A stretch of DNA of 64,000 nucleotides, from contig JAUIFE010000007.1 in NCBI GenBank assembly GCA_030429565.1, positions 1-64,000 on the forward strand. Reading direction: 5' to 3'. Positions 17,366-25,463 of this stretch are shown here, one piece after another. This DNA comes from Holophagae bacterium (GTDB taxonomy: Bacteria; Acidobacteriota; Holophagae; Acanthopleuribacterales; Acanthopleuribacteraceae). The notes beneath the pieces are model-generated. The model ran no database searches, was not told the origin of the DNA, and worked only from the letters and a program-made list of their open reading frames with translations. The position numbers and the translations under genes are program-made. The stretch's first letter is position 1. Each line of letters starts with the position of its first letter.

Positions 17366-20300
17366 ATGTCCCTTTCGCTTGAAGGTTACCGCATTCTCGA
17401 GCCCGTTTACGAGGGGCCCAAGTCGTTAGTGTACCGAGCCCTGCGTGAAGCGGATCGTTGTGCGGTGGTCCTTAAAACCCTGCGTAGCGAGTTGCCGAGT
17501 GTCAAAGCGCTGAGTCAACTCAAACGCGAATACGACATCCTGCGTCGGCTCAAACACCCGTGCGTGGTGACGGGTTACGACCTGCACGCGCACCGTCGGG
17601 GTTTGGTGCTGGTCCTCGAAGACTTCGGCGGCATCGGTCTGGGGACGAGCTTGCGTGGTCGGCGCGTCTCGCCGGCGGAGTTTTTTGAGTTGGCGTACGC
17701 TATCCTCAGCGGCTTGGCCTATGTCCACGAGCAGGGGGTGGTCCACAAAGATCTCAACCCGGCCAATTTGGTGTTTAATGTCCAAACCCGCACCCTCAAG
17801 CTGATCGACTTCGGTATTTCCTCGCTGTTGCGCCGTGAAAAAGCCGGTGCCGGTCATCCATCGCGGCTCGAGGGCACTCTGGCCTACATTGCCCCGGAGC
17901 AAACGGGTCGGGTTAATCGTACGCTCGATTTTCGCTGCGATTTTTACGCGCTCGGGGTGACCTTTTTCGAGTTACTTTCCGGCCGTTTGCCATTTCCAAC
18001 CACCGATCCCATGGAAATGGTTCACAGTCACATTGCCAAGAAACCGCCCTTTCTCCATGACCTTGACGTCACCATCGCGCAACCGCTGGCCCAAGTCATC
18101 GATCGCTTGCTGGCCAAAAATGCCGAGGATCGTTACCAATCGCATCACGGTCTGCGCCTCGATTTAGACGCGTGTCGCGATCACATGCTGGGGAAACAGA
18201 CCTTGCCTGCTTTTTTCGAAGTCGGGCGCTTCGACAGTGCCGAACGCTTGGCCATCCCCGAGAAACGCTATGGGCGTGATCGTGAGGCGGCCCAGTTGGC
18301 GGCGCGTTTTGACAGGGCCTGTGGCGGTACAACCGAGTTGGTGTTGGTTACAGGTGCGGCGGGTATTGGTAAATCTACGTTAATCAGTGAGATGCGGCGT
18401 TCAGTGATTGAGCGAAGCGGCGCCTTTATCAATGGGAAGTTCGATCAATTTCAGCGCAACATCCCTTATGCTTCCTTGGTTCAAGCCTTTACCCGTTGGG
18501 CTGGGCATGTGGCCGACCAAAACGAGACCGTCGTTACCTTACGTCGTGAGCAGTTGTTAACGGTACTCGGCGATCAAGCACAGGTCATGATTGAGGTCAT
18601 CCCCGCCCTGGCGCGGGTGTTGGGACCCTGTGCACCGATTTCCGAATTACCGCCCGCCGAATCACAGAACCGTTTTAACCTGGTTTTTCAACAGTTTGTT
18701 CACGCCTTACCCACGATCGACCACCCCATGTTCTTATTTCTCGACGATTTGCAGTGGGCCGACAGCGCTTCTCTGAAACTCCTGTGTCGCTTACTGTTGG
18801 AAGGTGAGTGCGCTTACTTGACGATTGTCGGCGCTTACCGTGACGGCGAAATCGAGGCTGTCCATCCGGTTCGCGAGATGTTGGTGACCTTGGACAAGGC
18901 CGGTTGCAGCTACGAGCGCATTCACCTCGAGGCGCTGGAGCCACTGCACGTCAATCAGTTATTGGCTGAAACCCTGCACTGTTCGGCGCAGCGCTGTTTG
19001 CCGCTGACCGACCTTTGTATGAAAAAAACCAACGGCAACCCCTTTTATCTCAATCGTTTTGTTCACGATTTGTACGAGCGCGGGTTGATTTTTTTCGATA
19101 CCAAGGCGCGCGAATGGGCATGGGACGCGAGGGCTGTCCAGGCAGCCGATATCAGCGAAAATGTGCTCGACTTCATGGTGACCCGCATTGAACAATTGCC
19201 GCAACCTACGCAACGCGCTTTGAAGATTGCCGCCTGTATCGGAAACCATTTTCCGTTGTACTTGCTGGCGGTTGGTTTGGAGGAGCCCGCCGTCGATACC
19301 GCCGAAGACCTTTGGCCCGCGCTGGCCGCAGAGCTGATCGAGCCCCTGGATGAAGCCTATAAATTCTTCGTTGAGCGCGAACCGCACAAGGTCGAATATC
19401 GCTTCCAGCACGACCGTGTTCAGCAGGCGGCCTATGCGCTGATTGAGGAAACGGCGCGACCGCAAGTCCACTTGGACCTGGCCCGTTGCCTGCAAGATTA
19501 CCTGGATCCCGAGGAACGCGAAGGGCGCCTTTTCGACATCGTCAACCACTTCAACCTGGGCCGCGGTTTACTGACGGAAACCATGCAGCGCGACGGTTTG
19601 GCAGTCCTTAACGGCGAAGCGGGTCGCCGCGCCATTCAATCCTCGGCCTATGAACCAGCCTACCGTTACTTTCAGATTGGGATTGAATTGCTTGGCGCCG
19701 ACGGTTGGTCGCGTTGCTACCCGGAAACCCTCGAGCTTCACCAGGCGGCCTGTGAGGCGGCTTTCCTGGTTACGGAATTTGATGAAATGCAGGCCTTGGC
19801 GGCCGAGGTTCACCGCCATGCGCGAACCCTGCTGGACATGGTGCGTGTTTACGCGGTGGAAATCGATGCGATGGTGGTGCGTAACCGCATGCTGGAAGCG
19901 ATCGACCTGGCGCGACCCTGGCTGAAGCAATTGGGCATTTCGCTGCCGCGCGTTTGTTCGCAGCCACATCTGGTCGCCACCCTGTTTCACACCAAAATGA
20001 TGCTGTTGCGCAAGCCTCCCGCGTATTTGGCCGAAATGCCGTTGATGCAGGATCCCCATCAGTTAGCGCTCATGCGGCTCATCGGTAGTTTGTTTTCAGC
20101 CACCCACCGTGCCGCGCCGTCCTTGTTTCCCTACATCGTGCTCAAGGTCGTGCAGCATTCACTGCGTTACGGGAATGCGCCGATTTCCGCCTTCGGTTTT
20201 GCCTGCTACGGCCTGGTCCTGTGCGGTGCTCTGGGCGATGTTGAGCAAGGTAACCGTTTTGGCAGCTTGGGTTTAACGCTTTTGGAGCGGCTTGACGCGC

Positions 20301-22771
20301 GCCGCTTCAAGACGCGCACGGCTTTTGTCACCTATGGTTTTATTCGACCCTGGCGCGAACACCTGCGCGAGGTGCTTGAGCCGTTGCGCGAGGCTTATGT
20401 CGCGGTGAATGAATCGGGTGACATTGAATACGCATCCCACGCGATTTATATTCGCTCCGCCTATGCTTTTTTCAGCGGTGCGCACTTGCCGGGCCTTTTG
20501 CAGGAAATGGGCAAATACAATGAGGCTGTTCTAAAGCTCAAACAAACGACCACCGCCCAATACCACCAGATTTTTATGCAAACCGCTCACAATCTCATGG
20601 GGGCTACCACCACGCCTTGGCTGTTATCTGGGAACCATTACCATGAGGATGACATGCTGCCCCTTCATGTCGCCGCCGACGACAAACACGCACTTTTCGT
20701 TTTTTATCTCAACAAGGCCGCGTTGGCTTATTGGTTCCACCAACACGAAATGGCCGAAAAACACATAGACGCCGCCTATGCCTTTCTGGAAGGCATGTTG
20801 GGTTTTTTCCACGGTAGTGTTTTTTATTTCTGGCGTTGCCTGATCAAGCTGGCGCGGGCCGGCTCGCAACAACGTGAGCAACGGCGCTTGACCTTGCGTT
20901 ATTTGTATTCAGACATGGCCAAGTTGCGTAATTGGAAGCAGTTTGCACCAATGAATTTCCGTCACAAGGTGGGTTTGATCGAAGCTGAAAAAGAGCGTGT
21001 GCTCGGTGATAAATACCGTGCAATTGCGCTGTTTGATCAAGCCATTGCTCAGGCCGACGTCGCTGAATTCGTGCAAGAGCGGGCCCTTGCCAATGAGTTA
21101 TGTGCCGGCTTGTGTTTCGAAATGGGCAACGAAAAAGTCGCACGCAGTTACCTGCAGGACGCTTTCTCGGACTATGAGCAATGGGGCGCCAACGCCAAAA
21201 TGCGTCACATTCAACACGTTCATCCCAGTCTTACCATGCGCTCTTTCGATATGGTGCGCAACGCGTTGGGCCACACCGGCGCCACTTTTTCGGCCACGTC
21301 GACCACCATTGACGAGGGCGCCGAATTGCTCGATCTCAGCTCGGTCGTCAAGGCTTCCCAAACCATTTCGGGCGAAATTGTTTTGGGCAAGTTGCTCGAA
21401 AAGTTGATGATCATCGTGATTGAAAACGCCGGTGCTGAAAAGGGCTTGTTGCTGATGGAAAAAGAAGGTCGTTGGGTGATTGAGGGCGAGAGCCACATCG
21501 AAAGTGACCGCGTTCAGGTGCTGCAAGGGAAACTGCTGGCCGAAAGCGATCGCCTCTCCCATGCGGTGGTTCTCTTTGTCGCGCGCACCGGCCGCAATGT
21601 GGTACTCGACGATGCCTACAAAGACCCCCACTTTGGTCATGAACCCTATATCAGCGAAAACCAGACGGCGTCGGTGTTGTGCATTCCACTTTTAAATCAA
21701 GGTAAAACCACCGGTATCTTATACCTAGAAAACAACTTGTCGCCTGGTGTTTTCACCACCGATCGGCTTGAGATTCTGCAGATTCTTTCTTCCCAAATCG
21801 CTGTTTCTATAGAAAACGCGCGCCTTTATTCCAACCTTGAATACTACAGTCGGCGTTTGGAATTTAAGGTCGAGGAACGCACGCGTGAGCTCACCGCCAA
21901 ATCCGATGAGTTAATGCGCACCCAGCGTCAACTATTGGAACAGGAGAAAATGGCTTCGTTGGGGACCCTGACCGCCGGCATTGCTCACGAAATCAAGAAT
22001 CCGTTGAATTTCGTCAACAACTTTTCCGAGATCAATCTCGAGCTCCTCGATGAAATGAGAGCGATCATCGATCCCTTCGTCGCTACCTTGACGCCGACGC
22101 AACGCGAGGAGCTGAGCGCGCTGCAAGCCGATTTGAAACGCAATACCGAAATTATTAGCAATCACGGCAAACGCGCCAATTCCATTGTTCAGAGCATGAT
22201 GATGCTGTCTAAGGGTGGGACGGCGGCCGCTCAGCCGACCGACTTGAACCAGTTGGTTTCTGAATCGCTGAACCTCGCATATCACGGCATGCGTTCGGGG
22301 AATCGTCGTTTTACAGTAGCGCTGGATCAGCAACTGGCAGAGGGTCTGCCGATTATCGATGTGGTACCGCAGGACTTGGGTCGCGTTTTCCTGAACCTTG
22401 TCAACAATGCGCTCGATGCCATGTACGCCAAGTTTAGCCGTCAGGAACACTTCCAGCCACAACTCCAGGTATGTACCCTTCAAAAAGATGAGTGGCTCAA
22501 AGTGATTGTGCGCGACAACGGCGGCGGCATTTCCGAGGAGATTCGCGGCAAGATCTTTAACCCGTTTTTTACCACCAAACCCTCCGGCGGTGGCAATTCG
22601 GGTTTGGGATTGTCGATTAGTTACGACGTGGTGGCACAAGATCACGGCGGGCGTTTGGAAGTCTTTTCAGAAGAAGGTGTGTACACCGAGTTTCACGTGT
22701 GGTTGCCGTTGGAATGTCGCGTCAATCCCAAAAAAAAGAGCCGCGCGGAGCAGAATCTCCTGCGCGGCTAA
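17366..22771 (+). CDS. Giant hybrid kinase: Ser/Thr kinase, AAA ATPase, TPR-like, GAF, histidine kinase
   Basis: 1801-residue cytoplasmic signalling protein of the type described as dual Ser/Thr-His kinases (for example HstK of cyanobacteria). Residues 1-275: protein kinase with Lys37 in VVLKTL, HKDLNPAN near 127 and DFGIS near 147. Residues ~290-650: AAA-type ATPase with Walker A GAAGIGKST near 332 and Walker B FLFLDDLQWAD near 460. Residues ~700-1300: helical, TPR-like. Residues ~1325-1485: GAF. The C-terminus is a histidine kinase: coiled coil, GIAHEIKNPLNF (His near 1540), N-box NLVNNALDA near 1680, DNGGGI, and GLGLS near 1748. All catalytic motifs look intact. It has no receiver domain and no neighbouring response regulator gene, so its partner is elsewhere. 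No membrane span seen. Confidence 0.92.
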   Translation: MSLSLEGYRILEPVYEGPKSLVYRALREADRCAVVLKTLRSELPSVKALSQLKREYDILRRLKHPCVVTGYDLHAHRRGLVLVLEDFGGIGLGTSLRGRRVSPAEFFELAYAILSGLAYVHEQGVVHKDLNPANLVFNVQTRTLKLIDFGISSLLRREKAGAGHPSRLEGTLAYIAPEQTGRVNRTLDFRCDFYALGVTFFELLSGRLPFPTTDPMEMVHSHIAKKPPFLHDLDVTIAQPLAQVIDRLLAKNAEDRYQSHHGLRLDLDACRDHMLGKQTLPAFFEVGRFDSAERLAIPEKRYGRDREAAQLAARFDRACGGTTELVLVTGAAGIGKSTLISEMRRSVIERSGAFINGKFDQFQRNIPYASLVQAFTRWAGHVADQNETVVTLRREQLLTVLGDQAQVMIEVIPALARVLGPCAPISELPPAESQNRFNLVFQQFVHALPTIDHPMFLFLDDLQWADSASLKLLCRLLLEGECAYLTIVGAYRDGEIEAVHPVREMLVTLDKAGCSYERIHLEALEPLHVNQLLAETLHCSAQRCLPLTDLCMKKTNGNPFYLNRFVHDLYERGLIFFDTKAREWAWDARAVQAADISENVLDFMVTRIEQLPQPTQRALKIAACIGNHFPLYLLAVGLEEPAVDTAEDLWPALAAELIEPLDEAYKFFVEREPHKVEYRFQHDRVQQAAYALIEETARPQVHLDLARCLQDYLDPEEREGRLFDIVNHFNLGRGLLTETMQRDGLAVLNGEAGRRAIQSSAYEPAYRYFQIGIELLGADGWSRCYPETLELHQAACEAAFLVTEFDEMQALAAEVHRHARTLLDMVRVYAVEIDAMVVRNRMLEAIDLARPWLKQLGISLPRVCSQPHLVATLFHTKMMLLRKPPAYLAEMPLMQDPHQLALMRLIGSLFSATHRAAPSLFPYIVLKVVQHSLRYGNAPISAFGFACYGLVLCGALGDVEQGNRFGSLGLTLLERLDARRFKTRTAFVTYGFIRPWREHLREVLEPLREAYVAVNESGDIEYASHAIYIRSAYAFFSGAHLPGLLQEMGKYNEAVLKLKQTTTAQYHQIFMQTAHNLMGATTTPWLLSGNHYHEDDMLPLHVAADDKHALFVFYLNKAALAYWFHQHEMAEKHIDAAYAFLEGMLGFFHGSVFYFWRCLIKLARAGSQQREQRRLTLRYLYSDMAKLRNWKQFAPMNFRHKVGLIEAEKERVLGDKYRAIALFDQAIAQADVAEFVQERALANELCAGLCFEMGNEKVARSYLQDAFSDYEQWGANAKMRHIQHVHPSLTMRSFDMVRNALGHTGATFSATSTTIDEGAELLDLSSVVKASQTISGEIVLGKLLEKLMIIVIENAGAEKGLLLMEKEGRWVIEGESHIESDRVQVLQGKLLAESDRLSHAVVLFVARTGRNVVLDDAYKDPHFGHEPYISENQTASVLCIPLLNQGKTTGILYLENNLSPGVFTTDRLEILQILSSQIAVSIENARLYSNLEYYSRRLEFKVEERTRELTAKSDELMRTQRQLLEQEKMASLGTLTAGIAHEIKNPLNFVNNFSEINLELLDEMRAIIDPFVATLTPTQREELSALQADLKRNTEIISNHGKRANSIVQSMMMLSKGGTAAAQPTDLNQLVSESLNLAYHGMRSGNRRFTVALDQQLAEGLPIIDVVPQDLGRVFLNLVNNALDAMYAKFSRQEHFQPQLQVCTLQKDEWLKVIVRDNGGGISEEIRGKIFNPFFTTKPSGGGNSGLGLSISYDVVAQDHGGRLEVFSEEGVYTEFHVWLPLECRVNPKKKSRAEQNLLRG
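22731..22769 (-). terminator. Intrinsic terminator on the minus strand at the end of structured element A
   Basis: A GC-rich stem (AGCCGCGC-GGAG with CTCCTGCGCGGCT, one bulge, 6-nt loop) overlaps the 3' end of the kinase gene. The flanking A run at 22730-22737 becomes a U run only for transcripts reading leftwards, so it ends minus-strand RNA from the merR side. On the plus strand no T run follows. Confidence 0.65.
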
Positions 22772-23125
22772 TGGCTCTTATGTGGTGGTTCGAGCTGTTT
22801 CAAAAAGGGTTGACCTGTCAGTCACGCCGCCATGTGCATTGCCGGTACAGGGCGGCGTGACCGACTTGTCGGTTGGGTGGGAGTCGGGAGTCGGCGCGTT
22901 GGTGTGGTTGCAAAAACGCGCCAGGGTGATGGTGAGAACCGGATGGAGGACCGGTTTTCAGTGCCTTGGTGGGGAAAAATGTTCAGTTATGGGTGGGATG
23001 CGGTGCCGGCCGTTTCGTCGGGTGCCCGTTCGTCGTTGTGGGCCGGCTTGTGTTGTCCGACACCCTTTAAATTAATCACCCAATTTGAAGAAAGTGAGGA
23101 GAAACCAAGGAGATTGAAAAAAAAA
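22772..23125 (-). ncRNA. Candidate structured RNA, element A (or merR 3' untranslated region)
   Basis: No supportable protein gene. The stretch holds successive perfect inverted repeats: 22821-22831/22851-22861 (11 bp), 22893-22900/22915-22922 (8 bp), 22937-22942/22951-22956 (6 bp) and 23005-23011/23041-23047 (7 bp), and ends on the minus strand in a terminator. Its right end carries a motif almost identical to one at 24697-24730. Orientation is inferred from the terminator polarity. It could be a free small RNA or the long 3' end of the merR message. Confidence 0.4.
23071..23116. repeat. Shared motif, copy A
   Basis: TTAA-N6 followed by AATTTGAAGAAAGT (23082-23095) and a GGAGAAA...AAG.AGATT segment; about 30 of 34 bases from 23082 on match copy B at 24697-24730, and the TTAA lies at the same distance in both. 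Function unknown; it sits at the upstream (5') end of a minus-strand structured element in both places. Confidence 0.7.
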
Positions 23126-23551
23126 TCAACGGCTGCGCTGGTAACGGCGGGCTTGCTGCTTCTGCATAACCCTTAACAGGCGCTGGAAGGTGGGGCATTG
23201 TTGGTGACTGGGTGATTGGCATTCAGCAGCATGGCGCAGGCCGTCACGCAAACTGGTGAGATGTTGGATTTGCCGGTCGAGCTCTTCGGCCTTTTGCTCG
23301 AGGACCTCGCGCGGTACCTTGGCGTAATCCTCGCGAAACATGGTGCCGATTTCCTCCAAACTGAACCCGGCCGCGCGACCCGTGGTGATCATTGCCAAAC
23401 GCTGCAGCACCTCGGGATGGTACAGGCGCCGCTGGCCTCGTCGTCCCGCCGAGCTGATCAGGCCGCGCTCCTCGTAATAACGCAAAGTGGATGGGGGCAA
23501 ACCGCTGGCGCGTGTGACTGCACCAATATCTAAAAGCTGATTTTCTTCCAT
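23126..23551 (-). CDS. MerR-family transcriptional regulator
   Basis: DNA-bending activator/repressor. Residues ~7-75 are the winged-helix MerR domain (LDIGAVTRASGLPPSTLRYY, then RGQRRLYHPEVLQRLAMI), followed by a dimerisation coiled coil (REVLEQKAEELDRQIQHLTSL). The C-terminal part has two cysteines, in CQSPSHQQC (about residues 114-122), which could bind a metal or respond to redox, but it lacks the CxxCxC iron-sulfur cluster pattern of SoxR. The ATG at 23551 is chosen over an upstream in-frame codon because it falls just outside the operator. It is divergent from tpm across a 19-bp-spacer promoter at 23560-23590 and very probably controls both genes. Effector unknown. Confidence 0.9.
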   Translation of the reverse strand: MEENQLLDIGAVTRASGLPPSTLRYYEERGLISSAGRRGQRRLYHPEVLQRLAMITTGRAAGFSLEEIGTMFREDYAKVPREVLEQKAEELDRQIQHLTSLRDGLRHAAECQSPSHQQCPTFQRLLRVMQKQQARRYQRSR

Positions 23552-23559
23552 TTTGGGGC

Positions 23560-23590
23560 TTGACCTCAAGTTGACTTGAACCGCTAGGCT
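23560..23590 (+). promoter_or_regulatory. MerR-type promoter/operator between merR and tpm
   Basis: Minus-35 TTGACC (23560-23565) and minus-10 TAGGCT (23585-23590) are 19 bp apart, the abnormally long spacing typical of MerR-activated promoters. The spacer holds the dyad TCAAGTTGACTTGA (23566-23579; 6-bp arms), very like the SoxR-box core. Expected start near 23597 gives a 70-nt leader to tpm. Confidence 0.75.
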
Positions 23591-23665
23591 ATCGGTAGAT
23601 AAAGCGTGGCGGCCACAACAGCCGCATCGCGACTTTTATTTTACACAATGCACGAAGGAGCCGTT

Positions 23666-24313
23666 ATGGAAGCGCAATTTTGGTTGAATCGTTGGGCCGA
23701 GAATCAAATCGGCTGGCACCAGCAAGAATACAATCCCTTTTTGGTAAAACACTTTAACACCTTGAAGCTCGCGGCCGGTGATCGCGTTTTGGTGCCCTTG
23801 TGTGGAAAAACCAAAGACATTCAATGGTTGCTCGAAGCCGGCTATCGTGTGGTGGGCGCCGAGTTATCGGTAATCGCCATTGAACAACTCTTCGAGGAAC
23901 TCGGCCTGCAGCCCGAAAAACGACCCGTGGGAACGCTGACCTGCTATTCCGCCGGCAACCTCGAGGTATTTGTCGGCGACTTATTTGAATTAACCGCCAA
24001 ACAGCTCGGTAGCATCCACGGCATTTATGATCGGGCCGCGCTGGTGGCCTTGTCGCCGGAGATGCGCCGTCGGTACAGCGCTCACTTGGTGGCGCTGACC
24101 GGGAGGGTCCCACAGCTCGTCGTGGTTTTTGAGTATGACCAAAGTGTGATGCCGGGGCCGCCGTTTTCGATTCCGGCACCGGAACTGAGCCGACATTACG
24201 AAAGCGGCTATGACTTGGTTTTGCTGGATCAGGTTGCGCTCGACGAGGAACTGAAAGGCAAGGTCGCGGCGACGGAAGTGACCTGGCTGCTGCGCCCAAG
24301 CGGTGAAAAATAA
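23666..24313 (+). CDS. tpm: Thiopurine S-methyltransferase-family SAM-dependent methyltransferase
   Basis: Transfers a methyl group from S-adenosylmethionine to a sulfur, selenium or tellurium atom; bacterial TPMTs are linked to tellurite/selenite detoxification (family knowledge). The N-terminal FWLNRWAENQIGWHQQEYNP and the SAM-binding RVLVPLCGKTKDIQWLLEAG with GAELSVIAIEQLFEE are diagnostic for TPMT, as is GIYDRAALVALSPEMR. 215 residues is the usual length. ATG 23666 has AAGGAG five bases upstream. It is divergent from the MerR regulator and preceded by its operator, so expression is probably induced by the compound the regulator senses. Confidence 0.9.
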   Translation: MEAQFWLNRWAENQIGWHQQEYNPFLVKHFNTLKLAAGDRVLVPLCGKTKDIQWLLEAGYRVVGAELSVIAIEQLFEELGLQPEKRPVGTLTCYSAGNLEVFVGDLFELTAKQLGSIHGIYDRAALVALSPEMRRRYSAHLVALTGRVPQLVVVFEYDQSVMPGPPFSIPAPELSRHYESGYDLVLLDQVALDEELKGKVAATEVTWLLRPSGEK

Positions 24314-24350
24314 AAAAAGGCCGCGCAGCGGGAAGGGTTGCTGCGCGGCC
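24306..24350 (-). terminator. Intrinsic terminator on the minus strand at the end of structured element B
   Basis: Perfect 11-bp stem GGCCGCGCAGC/GCTGCGCGGCC (24319-24329, 24340-24350) with a 10-nt loop; the A run at 24306-24318 gives a long U tail only for leftward transcripts. Its stem shares the core GCCGCGCAG with the terminator of element A. It lies directly after tpm, but the plus strand has no T run. Confidence 0.75.
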
Positions 24351-24735
24351 GTGGGAATGCTACGGAGATAAGTGGCTGTGCGGCGGAGGTGCGCCTCCCG
24401 CATCTCTCGTCAAACACCGCTTGATAATCGGTTTTTGACGAGAAACGCGGGCCGTGGTTGCTGAAGTTGGACCCGCACGAAGGCGGGTGGTGACCGGTTG
24501 CCGCGGTGATCGTGGACTGGATGGATTGGTTGAAGCGCGGTGGGCGCCGTGGCCGGCATGCTTGGCCGTAGCACGTACCGCGAATCGCTGGGGAAATGGT
24601 GATCACGAAGCACCTCGCCGGTTCGTCCCCTCTTTCCTTGCCCGTTCGAAAGTTAGCCGGCGAGGTGTGTCGTGACACCACCTAACTTAAGGCCTGAATT
24701 TGAAGAAAGTTTGGAGAAAAAAAGAAGATTTGCAG
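24351..24735 (-). ncRNA. Candidate structured RNA, element B
   Basis: No supportable gene. Strong inverted repeats: 24379-24402 (GGAGG/CCTCC core), 24406-24419/24429-24442 (9 plus 4 bp, one mismatch), 24611-24621/24657-24667 (11 bp perfect) and 24667-24671/24674-24678. The minus strand runs from a motif shared with element A to a strong terminator at 24350-24306, giving a predicted RNA of roughly 380-420 nt. Orientation and existence of the transcript are inference. Confidence 0.45.
24684..24732. repeat. Shared motif, copy B
   Basis: TTAA-N6 then AATTTGAAGAAAGT (24697-24710), identical over 14 bases to copy A at 23082-23095 and about 30/34 including the following purine-rich stretch. Confidence 0.7.
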
Positions 24736-25430
24736 GGGGTTGCGCCTTTTGCCGATGCCGCGTTTAATTCGTTGTTGCTGGGGAATAGCGGCAAGATCCT
24801 GCCGTTACAGCGATGTTCCCTGTTCTTTTTGTTGCAAGCTAGGGCCGGTTTCTCTGCCAATCCGATGCTCGGTTTGAATGAGCCATGATTATTACGCCTC
24901 GTGGGTCGTCGCTGTTTCCCGTGTTTGCGACATATCGGTGCATGTCAGACGCCGTTATCGGGCTAAAGGCGCTCGGTCTGAAATTGGGTTGCGACTGGAT
25001 CGGGTAAGCCAAAAATGGCTACTTCGTTTATCTCGAGCGCATAAACGTCTTTATGAGGGGGAACCGACGCGCCGGGCGTGGGCCTCGATGGTCAGTGTCA
25101 CGCCTCGCCTATATTTAGGTGTGTGATCCTACCCTATCCGGGATTTTCGCGATGGCGCGCGGCGTGTTGATGGTGTTCCAACCGTCAGTGATCGATGCGG
25201 TGGACGGGTTGTGCTTCCTTTGAGACACCTTTTTGGTTTCCGGTACTTGCACGAGAATGTCGAAGGCCGTTTGAACGGCATGTTGCCTGTTTGAAATCCT
25301 TTATTAAAACGAGACGCCCAAGCCCGAAAGGCTGTGCTTTACCGGCGCGCGAATAGGCGACACCGGTTTCTAGCAAAAGTGCCGCAAATCGTGGCCGACC
25401 ATTAAAAGATGCCAACAGCTTTGACGGGTA
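24736..25430. other. Gene-poor region
   Basis: About 700 bp. Frames such as 24878-25126 (plus) and 25185-25415 (minus) are Arg-rich with no recognisable domain, no clear ribosome-binding site and no conserved motif; I do not call them genes. No tRNA or insertion-sequence ends seen. Confidence 0.5.
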
Positions 25431-25459
25431 ACGGGGTTTGGCCCTGCACCAAACCCCGT
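25431..25459 (-). terminator. Hairpin after the metallo-beta-lactamase-fold gene
   Basis: Perfect 11-bp stem ACGGGGTTTGG/CCAAACCCCGT with a 7-nt loop, immediately after the stop codon at 25464 on the minus strand. No real U run follows, so efficiency is uncertain. Confidence 0.45.
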
Positions 25460-25463
25460 CAGT

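Noticed and set aside
23114..23176. Tiny signal-peptide-like frame beginning TTG AAA AAA AAA TCA
   Set aside because: The translation (20 residues, Lys-rich then hydrophobic) looks like a leader peptide, but the purine-rich site is too close to the TTG, and the frame overlaps the merR 3' end.
24229..25126. Small frames in the gene-poor region (24229-24681 minus, 24700-24888 plus, 24878-25126 plus)
   Set aside because: Compositionally biased, unlike any family I know, lacking ribosome-binding sites, and partly covering strong hairpins and the shared motif.
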